A stretch of 64,000 nucleotides of DNA from UMGS1649 sp045534225 (GCA_045534225.1 JAZSJJ010000009.1:1-64000), one strand, 5' to 3'. Positions 53,259-61,482 are shown, counted from the first letter of the stretch. Notes: generated by a model not told the origin, from the sequence alone. Translations and numbers: made by a program.

Positions 53259-54545
53259 TTAGTCGGATACATCTACCAAATCATTCCCTTCTATCCTTAC
53301 AGATATATTTCTTTCTTTTAATAATTCCTTAAATTTATTTTCTACTAGATTTTCTTTAAGTATAGTTGAAAATGTAACAACTATATCGTTTTCATAAGAT
53401 ACTATACCACATTTAATCTTTTCTGCCCAATCCGGTGAAAGTATTACAAAATATCCTTTTATATATTCTTTGTAATCCCCCTCTACATTTACAACGCCTA
53501 TGTTAGAAAAAGAAGTAGTAAACTTTCTTTTAACTTGCATAGAACCTATTCTAAACGCTAGTTTCTTAAGAACTAATGGTACTATTCTTACAAATATATT
53601 ATTTGTACTTCCCGCATCTTTTGTTATTGTAGAAAGTATTTTATCTAGTATTAATTTCTTTTCAAATTCCTTTTTTACAAGAATTAATATATCATCAAAA
53701 GTATATACCTTTTCTTCTTTTAGTGCAACGCTTACTTGCATATATGAAAAGAAATTAGATATTGTTTCTGTTTTAATATATTTTTTAAGATTAATAGGAA
53801 CAGAAATATTTATCGGTCTTTTACCATTATATATTCTGTAATTTGTTTCATATATTGAATAAGCTATTAAAGATACTAGATATTCTGAAAGGCTACATCC
53901 AACACTTCTTGCATACTCTTTTAATTCTTTTAGATTAATAATTTCATGAGTTATGCCATATTCTCCTTTTTCTAATTCTTCGCCTTGAAGCATATATGCT
54001 TTTTTTATTTTTTTCGTTTTTACTCTTTTCTTTACATAGCTTTTCTTATATGCATCTTCTGTGTCTTCAGACATCTTTCTAAATTCTTTTTTGTGTTCAG
54101 AAATTTTATCTGGATATTTCATTTCAAGATATCTATATACTACTTCATTTAAGAATAATATGGCGCCATTACCATCTGTTAAAGCATGAAACACTTCTAG
54201 ATTAATTTTGTTATGAAAATATGTAATCTTAAACAGGTATTCATTATTAGCTTTATCATTTACCTTCTTAAATGGATAGTCTACTTCTTCTGACACAACT
54301 GGCATTAATTCATTTTCTTCAAAATAATACCAAAACAAGCCAGATTTTAGCTTTACCTTGAAAGCTCTATACTTCTTAATAGCAAGTTCAACAGATTGTT
54401 GCAACAAATCTTTATCTATATTTTCATTGAGTAAAACGGATAATCTATATATTGAACTATACTTTTTATTTGAAGCTAAAGTAAACACCTTTGCTTGATC
54501 GTCTAATTTTCTCCAATATGCCTTTTTTATTATTTTTTTCTTCAT
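53259..54545 (-). CDS. Condensation/alcohol acetyltransferase-like protein (CoA-dependent acyltransferase superfamily)
   Basis: 428 residues. The HxxxDG catalytic motif is VFHALTDGNG near residue 122. The N-terminal LDDQAKVFTLASNKKYSSIY and the later NISVPINLKKYIKTETISNF segment match a family of AATase/condensation-domain-like proteins in Clostridia. The second half shows TTSFSNIGVV, near the place of the DFGWG-like motif of CAT-fold enzymes. It probably transfers an acyl group, perhaps to an alcohol or sugar lipid. The substrate is unknown. It is separated from ruvC by the ruvC terminator. Confidence 0.78.
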   Translation of the reverse strand: MKKKIIKKAYWRKLDDQAKVFTLASNKKYSSIYRLSVLLNENIDKDLLQQSVELAIKKYRAFKVKLKSGLFWYYFEENELMPVVSEEVDYPFKKVNDKANNEYLFKITYFHNKINLEVFHALTDGNGAILFLNEVVYRYLEMKYPDKISEHKKEFRKMSEDTEDAYKKSYVKKRVKTKKIKKAYMLQGEELEKGEYGITHEIINLKELKEYARSVGCSLSEYLVSLIAYSIYETNYRIYNGKRPINISVPINLKKYIKTETISNFFSYMQVSVALKEEKVYTFDDILILVKKEFEKKLILDKILSTITKDAGSTNNIFVRIVPLVLKKLAFRIGSMQVKRKFTTSFSNIGVVNVEGDYKEYIKGYFVILSPDWAEKIKCGIVSYENDIVVTFSTILKENLVENKFKELLKERNISVRIEGNDLVDVSD

Positions 54546-54586
54546 TATTATATTACTTTTATTCCCTTTAATGCGAGTATTATATA

Positions 54587-54624
54587 ATAAAAAAACATAA
54601 TTAGCAACTGGTGCTAATTATGTT
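54587..54624 (-). terminator. Intrinsic terminator after ruvC
   Basis: AACATAATTAGCA and TGCTAATTATGTT form a 13-bp perfect stem (54594-54606 and 54612-54624) with a five-base loop. On the minus strand TTTTTTTAT follows. Confidence 0.85.
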
Positions 54625-54637
54625 TATCATTTATTTT

Positions 54638-55144
54638 TTATTTCTTCCTTATTTCTTTTTCTATATAACTGTTATACTTATTACTATTTGCGTGACATAT
54701 TGCTATTGCTAAAGCGTCTGTAGTATCGTCAATTTTAGGCATTTTATCTAGTTTTAATATATCTTTTACCATATATTCTACCTGATCTTTTTTTGCTCTT
54801 CCGTACCCAACTAACGCTTGCTTTACTTGAAGTGGTGTATATTCACTTATCTTTATACCATGCTTTTCTAACGTACAAAGGACAACACCTCTTGCTTCTG
54901 CAACTTGTATACCTGTTGTTATGTTTTGGTTGAAAAATAAATCTTCTATTGATGCTTCATCTATTTTATTTCTAGATAAAACTTCTTCTAAATCTTCTTC
55001 TATTTTCTTAAGTCTTAAAGATAATCTTTCTTTAGCAGGAGTAGTAATACATCCATATTCTACTGTTCTAAACTTATTATTTCTATATTCTATTATTCCA
55101 TAACCTAGTCTTCCAAACCCAGGATCTATTCCTAATATGTACAT
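54638..55144 (-). CDS. ruvC: Holliday junction resolvase RuvC
   Basis: 168 residues, full length. RuvC cleaves Holliday junctions during recombinational repair. Catalytic acids are visible in YILGIDPGFGRLGYG (Asp7), ASIEDLFF (Glu near residue 66) and DDTTDALAIAICHAN (the last Asp pair). The VEYMVKDILKL segment is also conserved. AAGGAGGAG precedes the ATG. No ruvA or ruvB is in the window. Confidence 0.95.
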   Translation of the reverse strand: MYILGIDPGFGRLGYGIIEYRNNKFRTVEYGCITTPAKERLSLRLKKIEEDLEEVLSRNKIDEASIEDLFFNQNITTGIQVAEARGVVLCTLEKHGIKISEYTPLQVKQALVGYGRAKKDQVEYMVKDILKLDKMPKIDDTTDALAIAICHANSNKYNSYIEKEIRKK

Positions 55145-55164
55145 TTACTCTCCTCCTTTTTTTC

Positions 55165-56991
55165 TTAAGTTAACATATCAAAAGCACGAATAAGCTCTGC
55201 ATTTGTCATGGCAGAAACTGTATTACCAATAGCCTTTTTAGTCTTTTCATTATATTTATATTTAACCGTTCCAACTGTATTTTTACCTATCTCTTGGAAT
55301 GCATCTTTAACTAGATTATATGCTAGTTTTTGGCTTGCACGTGTTACACCCATTTGTCTTAAATTTGCTTTTAAGAAATGTACTAATAAATGTGGATAAA
55401 CATACCCATCATATCTTGGTGAATTTATTTCACCAAGTCTCATTCCTAAAGCTGTATATAGCTTCTTAAATGTAGTATCCATAAGTTTCATGCTTACGTT
55501 GCCATCATGTATTACCTTGTATGATAAACTAAGTGCAAAAAGCATATCTACTGTTGCATAAGATTCTGCGTCTTTTTCATATTTAAGAACTGCTTTTTCT
55601 TCATCCCAAAATTCTTCTACAATTTTGTATTTTACATTTTCCGAAACATTATATATGTATTCTGAGTTTTCTCCAAACTTATCTGCTAAGTCTACATATA
55701 TTCTAAGTGCATTATACCACAAAGCATTTAACTTGATATATTTCTTTCCATCTACAACTAATAGGTTGTCTTTCTCGTCCGCATACATATTTTCTAATCT
55801 TCTATTTAATAATTCATATATATTATCTCTAATAAACGAATAAAAGTCTTTTATTTCCTCTTTAGGCGACTCTGTAATAGCAACATATCTATTTAATGCT
55901 TCTATATATAATAGTATGGCTTCACATCTATCTATATCTTCTAATTTGTATGTTGTATCTTTTAGCTTTATCATCATACTTTCAAGAATCTTGTGTGCTT
56001 CTTTATATCTTCCAAGCAACAGATAATTTCCTTCTATAGAAACTATCATATTCTTTACATATTCTTTAGAATCATAAATTGGTGGCATAGATTCTAAGAG
56101 TACAAATTGTCTTTTTTCTTTATCTATATATTGCAGCGAATATGCTGTTTTAGCTAAAGATTTAAGTTCATAATACATTTCATCAATTGAATGATAACGC
56201 ATATCATCTCTATCTTTAATGTCCATTTCCATATTCATAGATTCACACATTTGTACGTTTATATCTTCCGTAGACACAAATACTAAAAATGTTGATGTAT
56301 TCATATTCTTAACGTGTGCTTCAAATACACCAGGTATAAACAAATCTTCTACATATGTTTTAATATTTCCAAAACCATCTTCGTAGTCTGAGTTTACTCC
56401 AGATAAATATGTTTCTTTTTTATCATAACGCATATTAGGAGATTTAATATATAGATTTAATCTATCCGTAATACTTAAAGCTACTTTTGCTGCTGTCGGT
56501 GCATACTGACTAGTAAACTTCATATCACTCTTACGTTTAAGTGTAACTAATGATCTTTTAGTCACACATGGCATTGCAAAGAATTTTACCATCTTTCCAG
56601 TATTATTTGTTACTGCATAATCTATGCATAAAAGCTTGCTGTTTGGATCTAGTTTATATTTTTTAACTATTCTACAACCATGTATATTGTATGTATATGT
56701 TGGTACTGGTTCATTTGTAAATTCTTCTAAGTACTCTACTCCGCCATAATTTTCTTCACTAGTCTTAACATCCATTATGTCATATCTTTCATGGTCTATT
56801 ATTACGTATTCTATCATTTTAGATAAGTATATATCGTTACCTTTTGGTGTTTGGTTTATATATAAACCATGATAGGGTGCAAAATTTGCACCCGTAACTG
56901 AAGTATTTATATATATTCCTTGATTGTTTGATTCTACGTATTCTACCCTTGTGTCATCAGTCAAGGTTTTATTTGTTCTTTTATATATCAT
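55165..56991 (-). CDS. Glycogen debranching enzyme-like protein
   Basis: 608 residues. The N-terminal half (NNQGIYINTSVTGANFAPYH, GVEYLEEFTNEPVPTYTYN, VKKYKLDPNSKLLCIDYAVTN) resembles a bacterial GDE N-terminal beta domain. The C-terminal half is an all-alpha (alpha/alpha)6-like domain with IKLNALWYNALRIYVDLAD and MRLGEINSPRYDGYVYPHLL, as in amylo-alpha-1,6-glucosidases. It is divergent and shorter than classical debranching enzymes, and I cannot point to its catalytic acid with certainty. GAGGA precedes the ATG. It lies between yvcK and ruvC. Confidence 0.68.
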   Translation of the reverse strand: MIYKRTNKTLTDDTRVEYVESNNQGIYINTSVTGANFAPYHGLYINQTPKGNDIYLSKMIEYVIIDHERYDIMDVKTSEENYGGVEYLEEFTNEPVPTYTYNIHGCRIVKKYKLDPNSKLLCIDYAVTNNTGKMVKFFAMPCVTKRSLVTLKRKSDMKFTSQYAPTAAKVALSITDRLNLYIKSPNMRYDKKETYLSGVNSDYEDGFGNIKTYVEDLFIPGVFEAHVKNMNTSTFLVFVSTEDINVQMCESMNMEMDIKDRDDMRYHSIDEMYYELKSLAKTAYSLQYIDKEKRQFVLLESMPPIYDSKEYVKNMIVSIEGNYLLLGRYKEAHKILESMMIKLKDTTYKLEDIDRCEAILLYIEALNRYVAITESPKEEIKDFYSFIRDNIYELLNRRLENMYADEKDNLLVVDGKKYIKLNALWYNALRIYVDLADKFGENSEYIYNVSENVKYKIVEEFWDEEKAVLKYEKDAESYATVDMLFALSLSYKVIHDGNVSMKLMDTTFKKLYTALGMRLGEINSPRYDGYVYPHLLVHFLKANLRQMGVTRASQKLAYNLVKDAFQEIGKNTVGTVKYKYNEKTKKAIGNTVSAMTNAELIRAFDMLT

Positions 56992-57008
56992 GTAATTTTC
57001 CTCTCATT

Positions 57009-58409
57009 TTAGGAATTATGTTCTTCTTCCGTTCTTTTTCTTCTTTCTAACTCTGCGTTAATTATTTTTTCTTTCGTTTCAGGACTAATTCTGCTAACTA
57101 CTTTTTTCTTTTTCTTAGAATTCTTTCTTTTTAACAAATTCAAAGAGCCAATTCCTTTAGTTTTAGCAATTTCTATAATTATTTCAGCCACTCTTAAATT
57201 ATCATGTAAGATAGAGTTTGGAGCTGTAATAACTAAGTCCTCTTCAATAACAGATATTGTTCTGTTTTTAATATTTTCTAAATCTATTGTTACTGGAGTT
57301 GAAGCTCCTTGGTTAAAGTCTAATATCATATCCTCTGTAATTTCGCCGTTATTGCTTATTACATAATCTAAAACTTGTTTTCCTAGATATCTTTCAACTT
57401 CATTAACATGTTTTGCAAGTGTATAACCAGTAGTTTCACCTGGTTCATTCATTATGTTTGAAATCATAACCTTTTTAGCTTTACTTTGTATTATTGTTTT
57501 ACTTACATCATTTACAAGTAAGTTGCAAATAACACTTGAGTAAAGGCTTCCTGGTCCGATTACTATAACATCTGCTTCTTTTAGTGCTTCTAGCACACCT
57601 GGTGCTGGATCTGCTTCTGTATCTTTTAAGAATATTTGTTTAATTCTGCTCTTAGACTCTAAAGCTCTTGGTCTAATATTGTCTTCACCAACAACGAGTT
57701 CACCATTTTCTAAGCTTGCACAAAGTTTAGCTTTATCTAAAGATACAGGTAGTATTTTCCCTTTAACTCTAAATATTTCAGCTATTTTTTGCACAGCTGG
57801 TGCAAAACCACCCATAACTTCTGTCATAGCAACTATCATTAAGTTACCTAAAGAATGGTTATCTATTTTACCATCTTTAAATCTATAACTTAGAAGTTTT
57901 TCCATACAAGGTTCAACTTCAGATAATGCTATTATACTTCTACGAATATCTCCAGGAGGTAATGTATCTATTTGTTGCATTATTCTTCCTGTAGAACCAC
58001 CATCATCAAAAGTTGCTACAATTGATGTGATGTTTGATGTAAATTCTTTAAGACCACTTAATATGTTAGATAGGCCTTTTCCGCCACCTATTATAACAAC
58101 TTTAGGTCCTTTTTTTAGCATAGATTCTGTAAATAACAATTTACGGATATCTCCATTTTTCTCTTTGTATGCCATATTCTTTAATGTTATTTTAAGAATA
58201 CTTCTTTGAGCTAGTATAAACGAGTATACTGTTGTAAATAGCGATATAGTGATTAACGCTATATATGCTATTATTCTTTCTTTACCGTGGCCTTGTTCAC
58301 CAAAACATTTATATGTTGTATATCCTAATAATACAACAGATAAAATTTGTAATATAACATAACGTTTTACTTTTATTCCTGGTTTTAACCACTCTAAAAA
58401 TGCTTTCAT
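57009..58409 (-). CDS. yvcK: YvcK-family UDP-N-acetylglucosamine-binding morphogenesis factor
   Basis: 466 residues. Two N-terminal membrane helices (residues 17-65) precede the CofD-like Rossmann domain: VVIIGGGKGLSNILSGLKEF, IVATFDDGGSTGRIMQQI, LPPGDIRRSIIALSEVE, HSLGNLMIVAMTEVMGGF and VIVIGPGSLYSSVICNLL. YvcK binds UDP-GlcNAc and supports growth on gluconeogenic carbon sources and correct localisation of cell-wall enzymes. The N-terminal helices are an addition to B. subtilis YvcK. The last 30 residues are Lys/Arg-rich. It lies directly downstream of murB, in keeping with a cell-wall role; the usual rapZ and whiA neighbours are absent. Confidence 0.93.
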   Translation of the reverse strand: MKAFLEWLKPGIKVKRYVILQILSVVLLGYTTYKCFGEQGHGKERIIAYIALITISLFTTVYSFILAQRSILKITLKNMAYKEKNGDIRKLLFTESMLKKGPKVVIIGGGKGLSNILSGLKEFTSNITSIVATFDDGGSTGRIMQQIDTLPPGDIRRSIIALSEVEPCMEKLLSYRFKDGKIDNHSLGNLMIVAMTEVMGGFAPAVQKIAEIFRVKGKILPVSLDKAKLCASLENGELVVGEDNIRPRALESKSRIKQIFLKDTEADPAPGVLEALKEADVIVIGPGSLYSSVICNLLVNDVSKTIIQSKAKKVMISNIMNEPGETTGYTLAKHVNEVERYLGKQVLDYVISNNGEITEDMILDFNQGASTPVTIDLENIKNRTISVIEEDLVITAPNSILHDNLRVAEIIIEIAKTKGIGSLNLLKRKNSKKKKKVVSRISPETKEKIINAELERRKRTEEEHNS

Positions 58410-58417
58410 TTTTTCTC

Positions 58418-59338
58418 TTAAACTTCCTCTCCAAGTATTATTATTTCTTCTTCTAGTTTAACTTTGTTTGCCTCAAATACTTTTTCTTTGATGTAATCTA
58501 TTAAATCTTTTACATCTTTTGCTTTAGCATGATCTACATTTACTATAAAGCCAGAATGTTTAGTAGAAACTTCAGCTCCACCAATTCTATGACCTTTTAG
58601 TCCTAAATCATCTATAAGCTTTCCAACAAAATATCCTTCTGGTCTTTTGAAAGTACTTCCTGCATTTGGATACTCTAAAGGTTGTTTAGCTTTTCTAGAA
58701 TCGTTATTTTCTTTCATCTTAGCTTCAATTTCTTCTTTATTACCTTTAGCTAATTTAAATTTAGCTTGAAGGATTATATTGCCTTCTTCTTTATGATTCT
58801 TGAAATAACTTTTTCTATATCCAAATTCTAATTCATCTTTAGCTAGAGTTTTAACTTCGTTATTTTTATCTAAATATGTAACTTCTTCTATTACATTAGC
58901 CATTTCTCCGCCATATGCTCCAGCGTTCATAAATACTCCGCCACCAAGATAACCTGGAATTCCTGCTGCAAATTCTAAGCCAGCAAGCTCATTATCTTTG
59001 GCAATTATTGCAAGACGAGGCATACTAAGTCCTGACTCTGCTGTAATATATTCTCCGTTTACTTCTACATTAGAGAATTTACTTCCTAACTTTATTACTA
59101 ATCCTCTAATTCCACCATCTAGTACAAGTAGTTTGCTACCGTTACCTATAACTGTAACTGGCACATCGTATTTTTTAGCAAATTCCATTGCATCAATTAC
59201 ATCTTGTACATTATCTGGTAAAACTAGTATGTCTGCTGGTCCACCAACTTTTAATGTTGTGTGTTTCTCCATTGGCTCGTTAAATCTAACCTTTGATTCA
59301 TCTATATATTCTTTAATTTTATTATATTCTACTTTCAT
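58418..59338 (-). CDS. murB: UDP-N-acetylenolpyruvoylglucosamine reductase
   Basis: 306 residues. MurB reduces the MurA product to UDP-MurNAc with FAD and NADPH. FAD-site motifs are NEPMEKHTTLKVGGPADILV, VIGNGSKLLVLDGG and EFAAGIPGYLGGGVFMNAGAYGG. The catalytic Ser is in PNAGSTFKRP and the catalytic Glu near GGAEVSTKHSGFIVN...; the length is normal for type IIa MurB. AAAGGGTGG precedes the ATG. It is followed by yvcK, 8 bp downstream. Confidence 0.95.
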   Translation of the reverse strand: MKVEYNKIKEYIDESKVRFNEPMEKHTTLKVGGPADILVLPDNVQDVIDAMEFAKKYDVPVTVIGNGSKLLVLDGGIRGLVIKLGSKFSNVEVNGEYITAESGLSMPRLAIIAKDNELAGLEFAAGIPGYLGGGVFMNAGAYGGEMANVIEEVTYLDKNNEVKTLAKDELEFGYRKSYFKNHKEEGNIILQAKFKLAKGNKEEIEAKMKENNDSRKAKQPLEYPNAGSTFKRPEGYFVGKLIDDLGLKGHRIGGAEVSTKHSGFIVNVDHAKAKDVKDLIDYIKEKVFEANKVKLEEEIIILGEEV

Positions 59339-59457
59339 AAATCCACCCTTTTATATTTTATTAGGACTTTAAGAATTATATCACAATATGAATATTATTT
59401 CAACTATAGACATCTTTTCTACAGTCCAATTAACTACAATAAATATTAATAAAATAA

Positions 59458-59486
59458 TTGTAATTTCTTGCTAAAAATGTTATAAT
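59458..59486 (+). promoter_or_regulatory. Promoter of the first HTH-like cassette
   Basis: TTGTAA (59458-59463) and TATAAT (59481-59486) are spaced by 17 bp, matching the promoters of the other two cassettes. Confidence 0.78.
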
Positions 59487-59511
59487 TAAATTAGTGGTTA
59501 TAGCACGGATC

Positions 59512-59528
59512 CCAAATAAATTTGGAGG
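59512..59528 (+). promoter_or_regulatory. Leader hairpin including the Shine-Dalgarno sequence
   Basis: CCAAA-TAAA-TTTGG is a five-base-pair inverted repeat whose 3' side shares the first GG of GGAGG (59524-59528). The second cassette has CAAA-TAAA-TTTG at the same place (60127-60138). A folded leader could shield the ribosome binding site. Confidence 0.55.
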
Positions 59529-59535
59529 TAAAAAT

Positions 59536-60000
59536 ATGGCACTTGTAGTAAAGAATGTCGATGAACGCACAATTCGTAGAATGGCAAGTGAGTACCTCTC
59601 TGGTTCTTACGTTTCATTAAAAACCATTGCTACGAAGTACCGGACAACCGCAACAACTATTTCCAACATTCTCTGGCGAGGAATCGCTGAAGATATTATC
59701 GACTTTAGAGTAGCGAAATGCATCTATAACAAAGTTGTAGATAAGCCCTCTATCGGTTGGTATCAACGGAAAATGCGGTGGGATGAAGCTTTTGACAGAC
59801 GAGACGAGTTTATCAAAGAAAAAGAACGTGAAGCAAAAATTCAAGAAGAACTTCTTAATCTCGAGGCCCTTAAAGAGTATTACGAGCATGCAATCGCAAG
59901 CTACGATAGCTACTTTACAAACGAAGACGATGGCCCTTCTAAAGAAGAACTTCAAGATAAACTTGATGAAGTCATAAGAAAAATCGAAGCCCTGTCCTAA
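59536..60000 (+). CDS. Helix-turn-helix-like protein of an unrecognised family (paralogue 1)
   Basis: 154 residues from the ATG at 59536, with GGAGG seven bases upstream (the frame is open to 59494 from a GTG inside the leader). Residues 18-52 look like a helix-turn-helix: SGSYVSLKTIATKYRTTATT then ISNILWRGIAEDII. A conserved block RWDEAFDRR follows at 81-89, then a charged coiled-coil-like helix to about 125 and an acidic linker plus C-terminal helix. It shares SNILWRGIAE and RWDxAFDRR with the next gene, but otherwise the two have diverged. Codon use has many C-ending and CGN codons, unlike murB and topA nearby. Function unknown; DNA or RNA binding is inference. Confidence 0.72.
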   Translation: MALVVKNVDERTIRRMASEYLSGSYVSLKTIATKYRTTATTISNILWRGIAEDIIDFRVAKCIYNKVVDKPSIGWYQRKMRWDEAFDRRDEFIKEKEREAKIQEELLNLEALKEYYEHAIASYDSYFTNEDDGPSKEELQDKLDEVIRKIEALS

Positions 60001-60013
60001 CAAAAGGATTTAA

Positions 60014-60050
60014 GCCTGATTGCAAATATGCAGTCAGGCCTTTCCTTTTT
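60014..60050 (+). terminator. Intrinsic terminator of the first HTH-like cassette
   Basis: GCCTGATTGC and GCAGTCAGGC pair along ten positions with one wobble (60014-60023 and 60030-60039), then TTTCCTTTTT. Confidence 0.92.
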
Positions 60051-60072
60051 ACCCTATTTATTAATATAAAAT

Positions 60073-60101
60073 TTGTGTTTTTATGTTAAGTGTGATATAA
60101 T
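60073..60101 (+). promoter_or_regulatory. Promoter of the second HTH-like cassette
   Basis: TTGTGT (60073-60078) and TATAAT (60096-60101), again with 17-bp spacing. The leader that follows contains AAATAAATTTGGAGG at 60128-60142, shared with the first cassette. Confidence 0.78.
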
Positions 60102-60154
60102 ATATGCGTTATTAAAAATGGTACCACAAATAAATTTGGAGGTTAAAGCGGAAA

Positions 60155-60607
60155 ATGAAATCGAAAGATGTTGACCGAAGGTCAATCTGGTTACTTGCAA
60201 AAGAGTACCTGTCTAGCCCTTATGTAACATTTGAATGTGTCGGTGCGAATCACGACATTTCAGGAAGAATGGTATCTAACATTCTTTGGCGCGGCATTGC
60301 CGAAAACATTCTCTCAACGACAATTGCAGAAGCAGTATACTCTAAGATCATTCACAGTTCATATAGAGGTCGTTCAGCTCGGGCTAATCGTTGGGACGAT
60401 GCTTTTGATAGGCGCCAAGAAACCAGAGAAAAATTAAACAAGAAGCTTGCTATGTTCAAAGAATGGGAAAACTTACTTGCTTATAGAGTAGAACATTACG
60501 ATGAATATGTAGCATCTTGTGATTCCCCATCATCTCTTGAAGAAATTAACGAACGGCTTAACAAATTGCGTGAAATAATTCCGCACTATGTTTCAGCTTT
60601 ACGCTAA
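60155..60607 (+). CDS. Helix-turn-helix-like protein of an unrecognised family (paralogue 2)
   Basis: 150 residues. GGAGG lies 12 bases before the ATG, longer than usual, but the downstream part of the leader also has GCGGAAA. The layout is as in paralogue 1: EYLSSPYVTFECVGANHDIS then GRMVSNILWRGIAENILS (helix-turn-helix-like), RWDDAFDRR at 79-87, a charged helix and a short C-terminal helix. The recognition-helix region differs from paralogue 1, so the two may bind different sites. It is monocistronic with its own promoter and terminator, between the paralogue and tRNA-Lys. The family is not one I recognise. Confidence 0.72.
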   Translation: MKSKDVDRRSIWLLAKEYLSSPYVTFECVGANHDISGRMVSNILWRGIAENILSTTIAEAVYSKIIHSSYRGRSARANRWDDAFDRRQETREKLNKKLAMFKEWENLLAYRVEHYDEYVASCDSPSSLEEINERLNKLREIIPHYVSALR

Positions 60608-60614
60608 TTTCCTT

Positions 60615-60648
60615 ACGGTATAGCCAACAGGTTATACCGTTTTTCTTT
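60615..60648 (+). terminator. Intrinsic terminator of the second HTH-like cassette
   Basis: ACGGTATA and TATACCGT form an 8-bp stem (60615-60622 and 60633-60640), followed by TTTTCTTTAT. Confidence 0.88.
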
Positions 60649-60676
60649 ATTTTTACCATTTTATTTTATTTTTCAC

Positions 60677-60705
60677 TTTACATTTTATTTTCTTTTTGTT
60701 ATAAT
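60677..60705 (+). promoter_or_regulatory. Promoter of tRNA-Lys
   Basis: TTTACA (60677-60682) and TATAAT (60700-60705) are separated by 17 bp, 16 bp before the mature tRNA 5' end. Confidence 0.75.
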
Positions 60706-60721
60706 AAATATCGTAGCTGAT

Positions 60722-60797
60722 GTGCGATTAGCTCAGTTGGTAGAGCAGTAGACTCTTAATCTATTGGTCCGGGGTTCGAGTCCCCGATCGCGCACCA
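60722..60797 (+). tRNA. tRNA-Lys (anticodon CTT)
   Basis: 76 nt cloverleaf with encoded CCA. The acceptor stem GTGCGAT pairs with ATCGCGC (one G-U). The D arm has AGCTCAGTTGGTAGAGC. The anticodon stem is GTAGA/TCTAT with loop CTCTTAA, so the anticodon is CTT (Lys). The T arm is CGGGG-TTCGAGT-CCCCG. It has its own promoter and terminator. I see no direct repeat of its 3' end nearby that would mark an integrated element. Confidence 0.96.
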
Positions 60798-60800
60798 AAT

Positions 60801-60836
60801 AAAACCGTTAAGATTTTTCTTAACGGTTTTATTTTA
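60801..60836 (+). terminator. Bidirectional terminator between tRNA-Lys and the CrtO-like gene
   Basis: AAAACCGTTAAG-ATTTTT-CTTAACGGTTTT is a 12-bp perfect stem followed by ATTTTAT. On the minus strand the same stem overlaps the stop of the gene at 60829 and runs into ATTTGG. Confidence 0.9.
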
Positions 60837-61398
60837 TGCTCTTTTCTCTATTAATTAAATTCTCTACTCTAGGCCTATTAAATCTTTGTATTAATATAAA
60901 CTGCGCATCAAACAACATTGCTAATATACATGTTACTAAGAATATTGCAAACTCTCCCCATATAAACGCAAATAACAATGTAGATAAAGATATAAGTTCA
61001 TTTATCCAATGATCAAGTTCGGATTTAAGCATTGTTTGTAGCACTTGTTCTTTTGTATTCTTTTTAAGATTAAAAGCATCCGGATCATATGTTAATGCTT
61101 TAGACTTCCACTTCTTTACTTTAAGAATTTTGTATAATTTTTGTTCAAACTTTCTTTCCTTAAATAAAAATTGTTTAGTGCTTAATTTTTCCTTAAATTT
61201 CGTTGTTATAACCCCAAACTCTAGCCTTAATCCTAATTGATATACTATTGTAAATGCAGTAACGCCTAAATATAGCACTACATCATTTTTGAAATACCCA
61301 GTGTAATATAACAAAAAGCACGCTATCATTATAAATACACATATTTCTATTATTATATCTATTAAAAGAGCTGCTCCACTCTTCTTTTGCTTTTTCAT
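60829..61398 (-). CDS. CrtO-like glycosyl-4,4'-diaponeurosporenoate acyltransferase family membrane protein
   Basis: 189 residues with three to four membrane helices. The family pattern is visible: KVKKWKSKALTYDPDAFNLKK in the middle, MLKSELDHWINELISL (ExxHW-like active region) and the C-terminal IQRFNRPRVENLI, matching the QRYNRPR end of staphyloxanthin acyltransferase CrtO relatives. No carotenoid genes are in the window, so the acyl acceptor here is unknown. AGAGGGA precedes the ATG at 61398. It ends in the shared terminator. Confidence 0.72.
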   Translation of the reverse strand: MKKQKKSGAALLIDIIIEICVFIMIACFLLYYTGYFKNDVVLYLGVTAFTIVYQLGLRLEFGVITTKFKEKLSTKQFLFKERKFEQKLYKILKVKKWKSKALTYDPDAFNLKKNTKEQVLQTMLKSELDHWINELISLSTLLFAFIWGEFAIFLVTCILAMLFDAQFILIQRFNRPRVENLINREKSIK

Positions 61399-61445
61399 AT
61401 TATTCCCTCTTTAATATGTTTTAACATATTCACATTATACCATAA

Positions 61446-61482
61446 AACGATAAAAAGCAACACAAGTTTTGTGCCGCTTTTT
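61446..61482 (-). terminator. Intrinsic terminator after the second CDF transporter gene
   Basis: On the minus strand AAAAAGCGGCACAA pairs with TTGTGTTGCTTTTT (two G-U pairs) around a three-base loop (61469-61482 and 61452-61465). The stem's own T-run ends it. Confidence 0.78.

Noticed and set aside
60722..60836. tRNA-Lys as an integration site for a mobile element carrying the HTH-like genes
   Set aside because: No repeated tRNA 3' end, integrase or excisionase gene is visible, and the HTH-like genes lie upstream of the tRNA with their own terminators.
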